Part shown: one piece after another, positions 18,106-25,681 of the stretch | Numbering within the stretch: position 1 is the first letter of the stretch | Layout of the letters: each line of letters opens with the position of its first letter | Assembly: GCA_902768435.1 (NCBI GenBank) | Contig: CACXLJ010000026.1 | Location: 1-64,000, forward strand | Source of the DNA: an uncultured Bacteroidales bacterium | Lineage (GTDB): Bacteria > Bacteroidota > Bacteroidia > Bacteroidales > Muribaculaceae | DNA: 64,000 nt | Reading direction: 5' to 3' | Notes under the pieces: generated by a model | What the model saw: only the letters and a program-made list of their open reading frames with translations | Databases searched by the model: none | What the model was told of the DNA's origin: nothing | Made by a program: the position numbers and the translations under genes

Positions 18106-19011
18106 TCAAATGGTTGAAGCTACTGCAAGGCTATAGAACTTCGACTCGATGGTGTCGCCACGGCTGGGCAGCACAACGGGAACCTTGGCACCCTGGAGCA
18201 GTCCGGCGGTCTGTGCTTTGCACAGCAGAGTGATGGTCTTGTAGAACACATTGCCGCTCTCAATCTCGGGGAACAGCAGAGCGTCGGCCTCACCATTGAT
18301 GGGCGAATTGATGCCCTTGTGGTGCATGCTCTCGTAGCAAAGCGAGGTCTTGAGGTCGAGGGGACCGTCAACCACGCACTTGCCAAACTCGCCTTGAGCG
18401 GCTTTCTCCTTGATCTGCACATAGTCGGCAGTGCAGGGGAAGTGGCGCTCGTCGACCTTCTCGCTGCAGTGGATGAGCGAAATCTTGGGTTCATCGATGT
18501 GAAGCGCATGAGCAATCTTGGTCACATACTTCACTTGCTCGATGCGCTGTTCTACTGTGGGATTGGGCAGCACAGCAGCATCGGTGAAGAGCAGCAGGCG
18601 CTGCAATTCGGGAATTTCGGCAACAGTGACATGGGTGAGCACATTGCCCTTGGGCAGTATGCCCGTCTCTTTATTGAGCACGGCACGCAACAGGTTGTCG
18701 GTGTTGAGCAAACCCTTCATCAGCACATTGGCACGATCTTCACGCACCTCGGTCACAGCCTTGGCGGCAGCATCGTCGCGGTCGGCAGCATCGATAATGG
18801 TAAACTGGCTCTTGTACTGAGCAAAGCGCTCATCGGCCTCAATCTCCTGACGGCAGCCTACAAATGTTACGGTAATGATACCTGCCTCGAGGCCTTTAAG
18901 CACGGCGCTACGAGTCACATCGTCCTCGGCCCAAACTACGGCCACAGTTTTTTTCTCTTCCACACTCTGAAGGTGCGAAATGATGTCTTGAAACGATTTA
19001 ATGGTTTTCAT
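18106..19011 (-). CDS. ptb: Phosphate butyryltransferase
   Basis: A 301-aa protein of the phosphate acetyl/butyryl transferase family, converting acyl-CoA plus phosphate to acyl phosphate plus CoA. Family segments seen are the helical N-terminus with TVAVVWAEDD, MKGLLNTDNLLRAVLNKE, LLFTDAAVLPNPT, VDGPLDLKTSL and PINGEADALLFPEIESGN. The product feeds Buk, encoded directly downstream. The genes for making butyryl-CoA are not in this window, so branched-chain acyl-CoA from amino-acid breakdown is an alternative substrate. A minus-strand TAATTTTG at 19123-19130 is a possible promoter. Confidence 0.93.
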   Translation of the reverse strand: MKTIKSFQDIISHLQSVEEKKTVAVVWAEDDVTRSAVLKGLEAGIITVTFVGCRQEIEADERFAQYKSQFTIIDAADRDDAAAKAVTEVREDRANVLMKGLLNTDNLLRAVLNKETGILPKGNVLTHVTVAEIPELQRLLLFTDAAVLPNPTVEQRIEQVKYVTKIAHALHIDEPKISLIHCSEKVDERHFPCTADYVQIKEKAAQGEFGKCVVDGPLDLKTSLCYESMHHKGINSPINGEADALLFPEIESGNVFYKTITLLCKAQTAGLLQGAKVPVVLPSRGDTIESKFYSLAVASTI

Positions 19012-19245
19012 GCAGTTTTAGTGCGGTAAAAAATTAGTTCAAAAATGTTGTGTCGTGAGCGGCTTGCGTGATGAACACTTGCTTGCAGAGGTGCACTCGT
19101 GCTGCTCGCTCTTTTATGACCACAAAATTAATAATAAGATTTCACTCATGCATGATAATCGTGCAAAAAATTGTTATCACTCACACATTTTTTAGCAGCA
19201 ACGAAAATAATAGAAATGAGGTTGAAAAAATTCTCATCATTAAGA

Positions 19246-19276
19246 TTGAATAATCCGAAATAAATGCCTATCTTTG
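19246..19276 (+). promoter_or_regulatory. Promoter of the 67-aa membrane protein
   Basis: TTG (19246-19248) and TATCTTTG (19269-19276) with 20 bp between them, 29 nt before the ATG at 19306. Confidence 0.7.
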
Positions 19277-19305
19277 CAGTTGCAAATTAAAAAAGCAACA
19301 TTCCA

Positions 19306-19509
19306 ATGAAAGCAACTTTATACACCGAGACCGAACAGGCTGTGGAACCCATCGACGAGCACAAGCTGGCCGTCGCCACCGAGAAACCCAACAAGGTTGA
19401 ACCTCCACGCCAGAGCTATTATCTTGTGGACTACAAGACCCTGGTGAAACCCACGCTCATTGCACTCGCCATCTTGGCCGTGTGGGTTGTGCTTACAGTG
19501 GTTTTGTAA
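19306..19509 (+). CDS. Small single-pass membrane protein
   Basis: A 67-aa protein with a charged, Glu/Lys/Pro-rich cytoplasmic-type N-terminus (1-45) and a C-terminal hydrophobic helix (about 49-66, PTLIALAILAVWVVLTVVL) ending right at the C-terminus, like a tail-anchored protein. A full -33/-7 promoter precedes it and the tRNA-Arg promoter follows. No family recognised. A real gene is supported by the promoter and by the good membrane helix. Confidence 0.6.
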   Translation: MKATLYTETEQAVEPIDEHKLAVATEKPNKVEPPRQSYYLVDYKTLVKPTLIALAILAVWVVLTVVL

Positions 19510-19574
19510 CACACTCTATAACAGCATAGTATAAAAAAGCACAAATTTTTTCCACATTTTTTTGAAAAAAAGCA

Positions 19575-19604
19575 TTGTCATGTGAAAAAAAGTGCTTAAC
19601 TTTG
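19575..19604 (+). promoter_or_regulatory. tRNA-Arg promoter
   Basis: TTG at 19575-19577 and TAACTTTG at 19597-19604, 19 bp apart, 22 nt before the mature tRNA 5' end. Confidence 0.7.
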
Positions 19605-19626
19605 CAGTCGCAAATCAAGAAACACT

Positions 19627-19700
19627 GGCCCCTTAGCTCAATTGAATAGAGTGTTTGACTACGGATCAAAAGGTTACAGGTTTGAATCCTGTAGGGGTCA
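19627..19700 (+). tRNA. tRNA-Arg (anticodon ACG)
   Basis: A 74-nt cloverleaf. The 7-bp acceptor stem GGCCCCT/AGGGGTC has one G-U pair, the D stem is GCTC/GAGT, the anticodon stem TTTGA/TCAAA encloses loop CTACGGA with anticodon ACG, and the T arm is ACAGG-TTTGAAT-CCTGT. The discriminator is A and CCA is not encoded. The A34 would need TadA deamination to inosine to read CGU/CGC/CGA. Confidence 0.95.
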
Positions 19701-19702
19701 CA

Positions 19703-19732
19703 AGGAGGAGCTGAGAGGCTCCTCTTTTTTTG
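19703..19732 (+). terminator. tRNA-Arg terminator
   Basis: GAGGAGC pairs with GCTCCTC around a short loop, followed by T7, starting three nt after the tRNA. Confidence 0.85.
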
Positions 19733-19840
19733 TGCCTTTAGACATACTACAAAGTCAAATGCAAAGGTATATCAAGCCTCCCGGGGTGCTTCAAGCCGAA
19801 CCGAGAGTGCTTTCTCTTGCTTAGGCACAAACCTAAGCAA

Positions 19841-19876
19841 AAAAACTCTCGCCGAGAATTGGCGAGAGTTTTTTAT
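19841..19876. terminator. Bidirectional terminator
   Basis: CTCTCGCC and GGCGAGAG flank a 7-nt loop, with an A tract before and a T tract after. It ends the minus-strand paralog A gene, whose last stop is at 19902. Confidence 0.85.
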
Positions 19877-19901
19877 ATTAAATCTCAAAAATCAATGTCG
19901 A

Positions 19902-20264
19902 TTAACTGTTCATGATAATGTCGATGAGTGCGGTGATGTCGCGCACATCAATGTCGCCGTCAGCGTTCACATCGGCACGCGGGTTGTCGGTGATCGAGTT
20001 CATGATCACATCGATGAGTGCAGTGATGTCGCGCACATCCACTTCGCCGTCACCATTCACATCGCCAGTAACAGCTCCACCTGCCTGAGTCATTTTGAAA
20101 ACTTCCAGATAGGCACCGGGAACATAGTGATAAATCATCACACCGTCTTCAACAACTTCAGCGTTCACCCAGTTAGCCTGGAAGGTGTTGGGGTTGGCGG
20201 CAAGTTCAGGCGAAACCATCATAATAGTTACCGCCATAGGGATATACAGCATATTCCTCACCAT
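19902..20264 (-). pseudogene. Detached C-terminal part of paralog A with dockerin-like repeat
   Basis: This frame continues the protein encoded by 20206..21033 after a frame break. Its homologous part begins PELAANPNTFQANW, matching paralog B (37238..38212), then runs through YHYVPGAYLEVFKM into a linker and a duplicated calcium-loop module: GDVNGDGEVDVRDITALI and ADVNADGDIDVRDITALI. Two Dx(D/N)xDGxxD-type EF-like loops, each followed by a helix, are the hallmark of type I dockerins. The residues before PELAAN in this frame are out-of-frame sequence, so the start at 20264 is not a natural one. Without the N-terminal signal peptide this piece cannot be exported on its own. Confidence 0.75.
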
Positions 20265-21033
20265 TCCACACGAAGATCATGCCACCGTTGCTTGCGCTCT
20301 TGCCTGGCATGACGGGAGTGCTCTCTACCATAAAATTGTCGCCATCAGCAGCAAGAACCTTGATGCCAACATTGCCACCAGCACCACCGCCAGCTTGTGT
20401 GCGATTCACATAGAGCAGACGGTCTTCGCCATCTTTATTCTTATAGAAATAGATTGGGTTAGATGAAGCAGCGACATTACCATCAATATCGGCCACATAG
20501 GTCTCATCAAGATTAACTTCGCCATCGGTAATGGTTACAACTACAAGGGTCAGGGCGCTATTTGCTCCACAAAAATATAGAACGCCATCTTCTAAGAGAT
20601 TGCCTTTAGCAAAGCCAAGGAGGTCGGAACGGCCAAAACCTTTCACATCTTCGGGCAGTGCATATTCTTTCACATTTGCAGGGTTGTTGACATCAACAAC
20701 TTTGATAACGGGAGTTTCGCCGTCGCAAGCCCACTCATTGGGGAATGCGCCATTGCTTATCACGAGGTTGCCTGCCTCATCACGACCGATGCCGCAGTTG
20801 GCACCTCCGGGGAATTGCTCGTTGGACAGACCATTTTCACCAAAGACCAGCACTTTCTGGTCGGCCTTGTTGTTGATGTAAACCTTGCCGTTCATACCGA
20901 AACCTTGACGGCAATCAGCTGTGGGTGCCAGTGTGCCCATTCCATCAACTCTCCACAACTGCTCAACGGTTGGTTGAGCGTTTGCGCACATCACTGCAGC
21001 TGCTGCAGCTGCGATAAGTAAAATTTTCTTCAT
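20206..21033 (-). CDS. Paralog A: exported propeller-like protein, frame-broken
   Basis: A 275-aa product with a signal peptide (MKKILLIAAAAAAVMCANAQ) and a repeated-strand region (GKVYINNKADQKVLV, GNLVISNGAFP, GVLYFCGAN, RLLYVNRTQ, GGMIFVWNGEEYAV) suggesting a beta-propeller-type domain; no named family is claimed. It is highly similar along its length to paralog B at 37238. The reading ends in TGA directly after NYYDGFA. Paralog B instead continues with about 14 residues (starting IVKIGEEEA) before PELAANPN. Comparing the DNA shows a 44-nt deletion here, so the gene is truncated and its dockerin-like tail is out of frame. The tail is in 19902..20264. Confidence 0.8.
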   Translation of the reverse strand: MKKILLIAAAAAAVMCANAQPTVEQLWRVDGMGTLAPTADCRQGFGMNGKVYINNKADQKVLVFGENGLSNEQFPGGANCGIGRDEAGNLVISNGAFPNEWACDGETPVIKVVDVNNPANVKEYALPEDVKGFGRSDLLGFAKGNLLEDGVLYFCGANSALTLVVVTITDGEVNLDETYVADIDGNVAASSNPIYFYKNKDGEDRLLYVNRTQAGGGAGGNVGIKVLAADGDNFMVESTPVMPGKSASNGGMIFVWNGEEYAVYPYGGNYYDGFA

Positions 21034-21264
21034 TGCGTTTGGTTAAATAAGTTAATAATAATGATTTGCAGATATCGTTTTTATATTGATTCATAAAAGA
21101 ATTGTCAAATTTACTAAATATTTTCTCAAAAAACAAAATAAACAATAAAAGAAATTTCATTTTTAATGAATTCTACCGAAAATATAACCCAAATCGGTCA
21201 TTAGGTCGAATTAGGTTTAAAGAAAAAACAAGGATCATTATATTTGCACTCAGACAGAAAAACG

Positions 21265-21298
21265 ACGCAGGCACCCGTTATGCAACGGATGCCTGCGA
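21265..21298 (-). terminator. Terminator of the GGGtGRT operon
   Basis: CGCAGGCA-CCGTT and AACGG-TGCCTGCG form a long stem with a tight loop. On the minus strand it is followed by a T5 tract. It lies 23 nt beyond the GGGtGRT stop codon. Confidence 0.8.
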
Positions 21299-21320
21299 AA
21301 TAAATATGAAAAATTCTTTT

Positions 21321-22331
21321 TTACTTGGCGAGAGCCTGAGCCACATCAACGGCCACAGCCACGGTGCAGCCCACCATGGGGTTGTTGCCAATGCCCAGGA
21401 AGCCCATCATCTCAACATGAGCGGGAACTGAGCTCGAGCCAGCAAACTGTGCGTCACTGTGCATGCGACCCAGGGTGTCGGTCATACCATAGCTGGCGGG
21501 ACCAGCGGCCATGTTGTCGGGGTGCAGGGTGCGGCCTGTGCCACCACCCGAAGCTACGCTGAAGTAAGGCTTGCCAGCCAGCACGCGCTCCTTCTTGTAG
21601 GTACCAGCCACGGGGTGCTGGAAGCGAGTGGGATTGGTCGAGTTGCCAGTGATGGAAACATCTACGCCCTCTTTCCACATGATAGCCACGCCTTCGCGCA
21701 CATCGTCGGCACCATAGCAGTTCACCTTAGAGCGATCGCCATCACTATAAGGAGTGCGGGCTACTTCCTTGAGTTCGCCAGTGAAGTAGTCAAATTCGGT
21801 CTGCACATAAGTGAAACCATTAATGCGGCTGATGATCTTGGCAGCATCCTTGCCCAGACCATTGAGGATTACGCGCAGGGGTTCCTTGCGCACCTTGTTG
21901 GCCTTGCCGGCAATCTTGATGGCACCCTCGGCAGCAGCAAACGACTCGTGACCAGCCAGGAAGGCAAAGCACTTGGTCTCTTCGCGCAGCAGGCGAGCAG
22001 CCAGGTTACCGTGTCCGATACCCACCTTGCGGTCGTCGGCCACCGAACCGGGAATGCAGAACGACTGCAGACCCAAGCCAATAGCCTCGGCAGCGTCGGC
22101 AGCAACCTTGCAGCCCTTCTTCAGAGCGATAGCGGCACCACACACATAGGCCCACTTGGCATTCTCGAAGCAGATGGGCTGAGTTTCTTCACAAGTCTTG
22201 TAGGGGTCGATGCCATACTGGTCGCAGATGGCGTTAGCCTCTTCAATATCTTTAATGCCGACAGCATTCAAAGCAGCGAGCACCTGCTTCATGCGGCGGT
22301 CTTGCGATTCAAATTTCACTTCTCTTATCAT
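21321..22331 (-). CDS. GGGtGRT family protein
   Basis: A 336-aa soluble protein with the family-naming motif SGGGTGRTLHPDNMAAGPAS (about residues 264-283) and conserved Gly/Met-rich C-terminal segment (GFLGIGNNPMVGCTVAVAV). Several cysteines lie in the N-terminal third (CDQYG, KTCEE, PICFE, YVCGA, KKGCK, SFC). The molecular function of this family is not established as far as I know. It is encoded 5 nt downstream of a NifU-like scaffold gene, and this pairing points to a role with Fe-S clusters or a cysteine-bound cofactor. Cytoplasmic; no signal peptide. Confidence 0.9.
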   Translation of the reverse strand: MIREVKFESQDRRMKQVLAALNAVGIKDIEEANAICDQYGIDPYKTCEETQPICFENAKWAYVCGAAIALKKGCKVAADAAEAIGLGLQSFCIPGSVADDRKVGIGHGNLAARLLREETKCFAFLAGHESFAAAEGAIKIAGKANKVRKEPLRVILNGLGKDAAKIISRINGFTYVQTEFDYFTGELKEVARTPYSDGDRSKVNCYGADDVREGVAIMWKEGVDVSITGNSTNPTRFQHPVAGTYKKERVLAGKPYFSVASGGGTGRTLHPDNMAAGPASYGMTDTLGRMHSDAQFAGSSSVPAHVEMMGFLGIGNNPMVGCTVAVAVDVAQALAK

Positions 22332-22336
22332 AGCTT

Positions 22337-23029
22337 TTATTCTTTACGGGGGTCAATATACTTAGGTGCGTTCTCAAACCTGCCGTAGTGGCCCTTGGCA
22401 CCTTCCAAAGCCTCTTCGGGAGTCATGCCCTTCTTCAGCGCATCGGTAAACTTGCCGAGGCTCAAGAATTCATAACCAATCACTTCGTTGTTCTCGTCGA
22501 GGGCCATGCGAGTGCAGTAGCCTTCGGTCATTTCCAGATAGCGAACGCCCTTGGCACGAGTACCGTACATCGTACCCACCTGGCTGCGCAGACCCTTGCC
22601 CAGGTCTTCGAGTCCGGCACCCACCACCAGACCACCTTCGCTGAAGGCGCTCTGAGTGCGGCCATACACAATCTGCAAGAAGAGTTCACGCATAGCGGTG
22701 TTGATGGCATCGCACACGAGGTCGGTGTTGAGAGCCTCGAGAATGGTCTTGCCGGGCAGAATTTCGGCAGCCATGGCAGCCGAGTGAGTCATACCCGAGC
22801 AGCCGATGGTCTCAACGAGGCATTCCTCGATGATACCTTCCTTCACATTCAGCGAGAGCTTGCATGCGCCCTGTTGAGGAGCACACCAGCCAATGCCATG
22901 CGTGAAGCCCGACACATCTTTGATTTCTTTCGATCTAACCCACTTTCCCTCTTCGGGAATCGGTGCTGACGGGTGGTTAGCGCCCTTGGTTACGCAGCAC
23001 ATGTTTTGTACTTCATGAGAATAAACCAT
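22337..23029 (-). CDS. NifU-like iron-sulfur cluster scaffold protein
   Basis: A 230-aa protein resembling the N-terminal scaffold domain of NifU/IscU. Cys-containing segments are NMCCVTKGANHP (near 9), GIGWCAPQQGACK (near 45-57) and ETIGCSGMTHSAAMAAEILPG (near 73-93), the last like the IscU-type xGCxxxxAxxS turn. The C-terminal part (KGVRYLEMTEGYCTRM...) is specific to the form paired with GGGtGRT proteins. It is the first gene of a two-gene operon. The likely role is assembling or delivering an Fe-S cluster to the partner; this is inference from the pairing. Confidence 0.85.
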   Translation of the reverse strand: MVYSHEVQNMCCVTKGANHPSAPIPEEGKWVRSKEIKDVSGFTHGIGWCAPQQGACKLSLNVKEGIIEECLVETIGCSGMTHSAAMAAEILPGKTILEALNTDLVCDAINTAMRELFLQIVYGRTQSAFSEGGLVVGAGLEDLGKGLRSQVGTMYGTRAKGVRYLEMTEGYCTRMALDENNEVIGYEFLSLGKFTDALKKGMTPEEALEGAKGHYGRFENAPKYIDPRKE

Positions 23030-23117
23030 GTCAATAATCTTTTTATATAAACCTATTAGATAATAATAATTCGCTTTTTTCAGTCTGTGAAAGAGCCAGA
23101 GCCACTAAACCCTAAAC

Positions 23118-23555
23118 TCACTGAGCAGCCACAGGTTGCGCTGTGTTCTCAGCCTTCTTGCGGCCAAATGCTGTTACCTTGCCGTCGGCTGCAGTGAGGG
23201 TCAGCGAGTCGCCGGCAAACTTCATGCCGTAGGCTACTTCCTGATCGGGAGTAGTTGTGCCCTTCACGGTCACATCGGCAATGAAAGTGATGGTGTCGTT
23301 GGCCTCGTTCACGCTCCAGCCTTTAGCTGCAAAGCCTTCCCAGCCAGTCAGCGTGGCCTCGCCGCTCTCGTCGAGTTTGAGTTCCACCGGAGTCTCGGCA
23401 TCGGTATTCACCCACTCGCCAATGATAGTGTTTTGTTCTTGTTCCACGGCGCGCATGGTATCAGCATTGTCGGCACGGCCATTGCTGCTGCCGCACGATG
23501 AATAGGCACAAGTCAGTCCCACGAAGGCAACTGCTACAAGTAATAATTTCTTCAT
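23118..23555 (-). CDS. Lipocalin-like lipoprotein
   Basis: A 145-aa protein with a signal peptide and a possible lipobox (LTCAYSSC). The mature part starts with IIGEWVNTD and alternates short strands (ELKLDESGEATLTG, DTITFIADV, DSLTLTAADGK), typical of the small Bacteroidales lipocalin-like family whose ligand is unknown. A minus-strand -7 box TAACTTTG is at 23601-23608. It is separate from its neighbours. Confidence 0.65.
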   Translation of the reverse strand: MKKLLLVAVAFVGLTCAYSSCGSSNGRADNADTMRAVEQEQNTIIGEWVNTDAETPVELKLDESGEATLTGWEGFAAKGWSVNEANDTITFIADVTVKGTTTPDQEVAYGMKFAGDSLTLTAADGKVTAFGRKKAENTAQPVAAQ

Positions 23556-23674
23556 AACTTCAAAATCTTTTTGTTATCGGTTGATAATTCTATAAGACTG
23601 CAAAGTTACAAAAAAACATCGAAAAATCCTAAGTATTTGCCGTTATCCACTAAAAAAGCATGCAAACCATTGCA

Positions 23675-23821
23675 TCAACCTATGGCCCGCAACAGCACAT
23701 GCATCAAAGTGCTGATAATCGCGTACCGCATCAGCAAATATTTTACAACCATGCCCGGCACCATCTTGAACACCAAAAAGGAGAGAATCGCTAATAGCAC
23801 ATTTTCTACAAAATTCTTCAT
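23675..23821 (-). CDS. 48-aa hydrophobic peptide
   Basis: A short frame beginning ATG at 23821 and ending TGA at 23675. It encodes MKNFVENVLLAILSFLVFKM followed by a second hydrophobic half (VVKYLLMRYAIISTLMHVLL). Two short hydrophobic segments suggest a membrane-inserted peptide. It starts 22 nt after the 104-aa gene on the same strand and is probably co-transcribed with it. There is no clear ribosome-binding site, which is common in this phylum. No family recognised. Confidence 0.5.
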   Translation of the reverse strand: MKNFVENVLLAILSFLVFKMVPGMVVKYLLMRYAIISTLMHVLLRAIG

Positions 23822-23843
23822 AAACCAATCTGTTGAATACTTA

Positions 23844-24158
23844 TCACCACGGAATCAGGTACTGCGCACCATCGTGTGGCCGAGCACTGGCAGGAGCCGA
23901 CACCGAGGCACCCAGTCCGGCAATCGAGAGCGAAGGGCGGCGCACTGCAAGCGACATCACTACACGCCAACCCTGCGTCTTGTTGCGTATGGTGAGCTTG
24001 CCCAGCCCTGCAAACTTGCCGGCGAGCGACATCACAAAGCGCACAACATCGTCGACACTGGCAAAATTGCGTTTTTGCACACTGGCAACAACTCCCCCCT
24101 GTGCTTCGAGGGTTGCCATCATCTCGTCGTCACGGTTTACTTGCTTCAAAGTGTTCAT
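23844..24158 (-). CDS. Conserved-looking 104-aa protein of unknown function
   Basis: The ATG at 24158 is chosen over an upstream in-frame ATG at 24233 because a -7-like CAAAGTTC (minus strand GAACTTTG, near 24199) lies between them. The product (MNTLKQVNRDDEMMATLEAQ...) has an amphipathic N-terminal helix, a basic central stretch (RNKTQGWRVV) and a Pro/Ala/Ser-rich tail ending AQYLIPW. No signal peptide. It is followed by the 48-aa hydrophobic peptide, so the two may work together. No family recognised. Confidence 0.5.
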   Translation of the reverse strand: MNTLKQVNRDDEMMATLEAQGGVVASVQKRNFASVDDVVRFVMSLAGKFAGLGKLTIRNKTQGWRVVMSLAVRRPSLSIAGLGASVSAPASARPHDGAQYLIPW

Positions 24159-24276
24159 AGTTTTCAATTCTAATGAGTTCAACTTTCTTTTTACACTGCA
24201 AAGTTCGCCTTCAATAGTGCTACCATATTGCACACATACTAAAATTCAAGTTAAATCAATGTCAACAACAAATAAT

Positions 24277-24308
24277 TTTGATTTTCACGGCATTTTAATG
24301 TAACTTTG
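24277..24308 (+). promoter_or_regulatory. Promoter of the DUF2520-KdsC-Maf operon
   Basis: TTTG at 24277-24280 and TAACTTTG at 24301-24308, 20 bp apart, 26 nt before the ATG at 24335. A textbook -33/-7 pair. Confidence 0.75.
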
Positions 24309-24334
24309 CTTGCCTAAAACAACACTGTAACCCC

Positions 24335-25114
24335 ATGAACAAGAAACAACGCGTGGTGATGATTGGTTCGGGCAATGTGGCCACCGCCGTGGCCATGGCT
24401 GCCGCCCCCGAATGCGAAATCGTGCAGATCTACAGCCGCACGCTGGCGCATGCACGGCAACTGGCCGAACGCGTGAACTGCCCCTGTGTGACCGACCAGC
24501 TGCAACACCTTGCCAGCGATGCCGACATCTATGTGATAGCCGTGGCCGACGACGCCATCGAGCCGGTTATCGCTCAAAGCCAGCTTAATAGCGGACTGTG
24601 GATTCACACCTCGGGTTCCAAGCCCATCGATGTGTTCAAGGGCAAGCGCAAGCACTGCGGCGTGATGTGGCCCATGCAGTCGTTCAGCAAGCAGCTGCAG
24701 GTCGAGTTTGGCGAAGTGCCCCTCTTCATCGAAGCATCCACGCCCGAAGCCCACAAAGCGTTGCACTGCTTTGCCTCTACCCTGAGCCACACGGTGATGG
24801 AAGCCGACAGCCACCGACGCGCACGGTTGCACCTGGCATCGGTGTTCGCCTGCAACTTCAGCAACCACATGTATGCTCTTGCCAAGGAAGTGCTCGACGA
24901 GGAGCAGCTGCCCTTCGATGTGCTCAAGCCTCTTATTCGCACCACGGTCGAGAAACTCGAGCACCTCTCCCCTGCCGACTCGCAGACGGGTCCCGCTGCA
25001 CGCGCCGACCACAAGGTGATGGATCGCCAGGCCGCCATGCTCAGTGGCGACAAGCAAGCCATCTATCGCCTGCTCTCCCAGAGCATCATGGACCACCATC
25101 ATCACGACAAATAA
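24335..25114 (+). CDS. Rossmann-fold DUF2520 protein
   Basis: A 259-aa protein. The N-terminal Rossmann motif VVMIGSGNVATAVAMA (8-23) binds NAD(P), as in the F420/NADP-oxidoreductase-like superfamily. HTSGSKP near 90 and the DUF2520 C-terminal helical domain (HRRARLHLASVFACNFSNH, then LKPLIRTTVEKLEHLSP and QTGPAARADHK) follow. The reaction is not established; members resemble hydroxyacid or pyrroline-carboxylate-type reductases. It is the first gene of a three-gene run with KdsC-like and Maf-like genes at gaps of 12 and 36 nt. Confidence 0.85.
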   Translation: MNKKQRVVMIGSGNVATAVAMAAAPECEIVQIYSRTLAHARQLAERVNCPCVTDQLQHLASDADIYVIAVADDAIEPVIAQSQLNSGLWIHTSGSKPIDVFKGKRKHCGVMWPMQSFSKQLQVEFGEVPLFIEASTPEAHKALHCFASTLSHTVMEADSHRRARLHLASVFACNFSNHMYALAKEVLDEEQLPFDVLKPLIRTTVEKLEHLSPADSQTGPAARADHKVMDRQAAMLSGDKQAIYRLLSQSIMDHHHHDK

Positions 25115-25126
25115 AACTGAAACATC

Positions 25127-25645
25127 ATGATAGAATATGACCTGACCAAGATAAAGGGCATCGTCTTCGATGTCGACGGTGTGCTGTCGCCCTCTACCGT
25201 CCCCCTCTCGCCCACTGGCGAGCCCTTGCGCATGGTGAGTGTGAAAGACGGCTACGCCATTCAGCATGCCGTGAAGCACGGACTGCGCATCGCCATCTTG
25301 AGCGGTGCCGACACCCAGGCCATCAGAGTCAGGTTCTCGGGGCTGGGCGTACAGGACCTGATGCTGGCTGCCGCACGCAAGTTGCCGGTGTTTGAACAAT
25401 GGCTTGCCGACAACAAGCTGGAGCGTGAAGAGGTGATTTTCGTGGGCGACGACATCCCCGACCTGCCCGTTATGCGCGCTGCCGGTCTTGCTGTGGCTCC
25501 CGCCGATGCTGCTCCCGAGATTCTGGAAGCAGCGCACTACATTTCGCCCTGCAACGGCGGCTATGGCGTGGGCCGCGATGTGCTCGAACAGGTGTTGCGT
25601 GCTCAAGGACGATGGCTCGACGATGTGCACGCATTCGGATGGTAA
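25127..25645 (+). CDS. kdsC: KDO-8-phosphate phosphatase-type HAD hydrolase
   Basis: A 172-aa C0-type HAD phosphatase. Motif I is FDVDGVLS (residues 14-21, nucleophile and acid Asp pair), motif II ILSGAD, motif IV VGDDIPDLPVM, with no cap domain, as in tetrameric KdsC. It removes phosphate from 3-deoxy-D-manno-octulosonate 8-phosphate in lipopolysaccharide core synthesis. Second gene of the operon. The family assignment is firm, the exact substrate somewhat less so, since related enzymes act on other sugar phosphates. Confidence 0.88.
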   Translation: MIEYDLTKIKGIVFDVDGVLSPSTVPLSPTGEPLRMVSVKDGYAIQHAVKHGLRIAILSGADTQAIRVRFSGLGVQDLMLAAARKLPVFEQWLADNKLEREEVIFVGDDIPDLPVMRAAGLAVAPADAAPEILEAAHYISPCNGGYGVGRDVLEQVLRAQGRWLDDVHAFGW

Positions 25646-25681
25646 CAACACACATTTATTATATATATCACACACACGACT

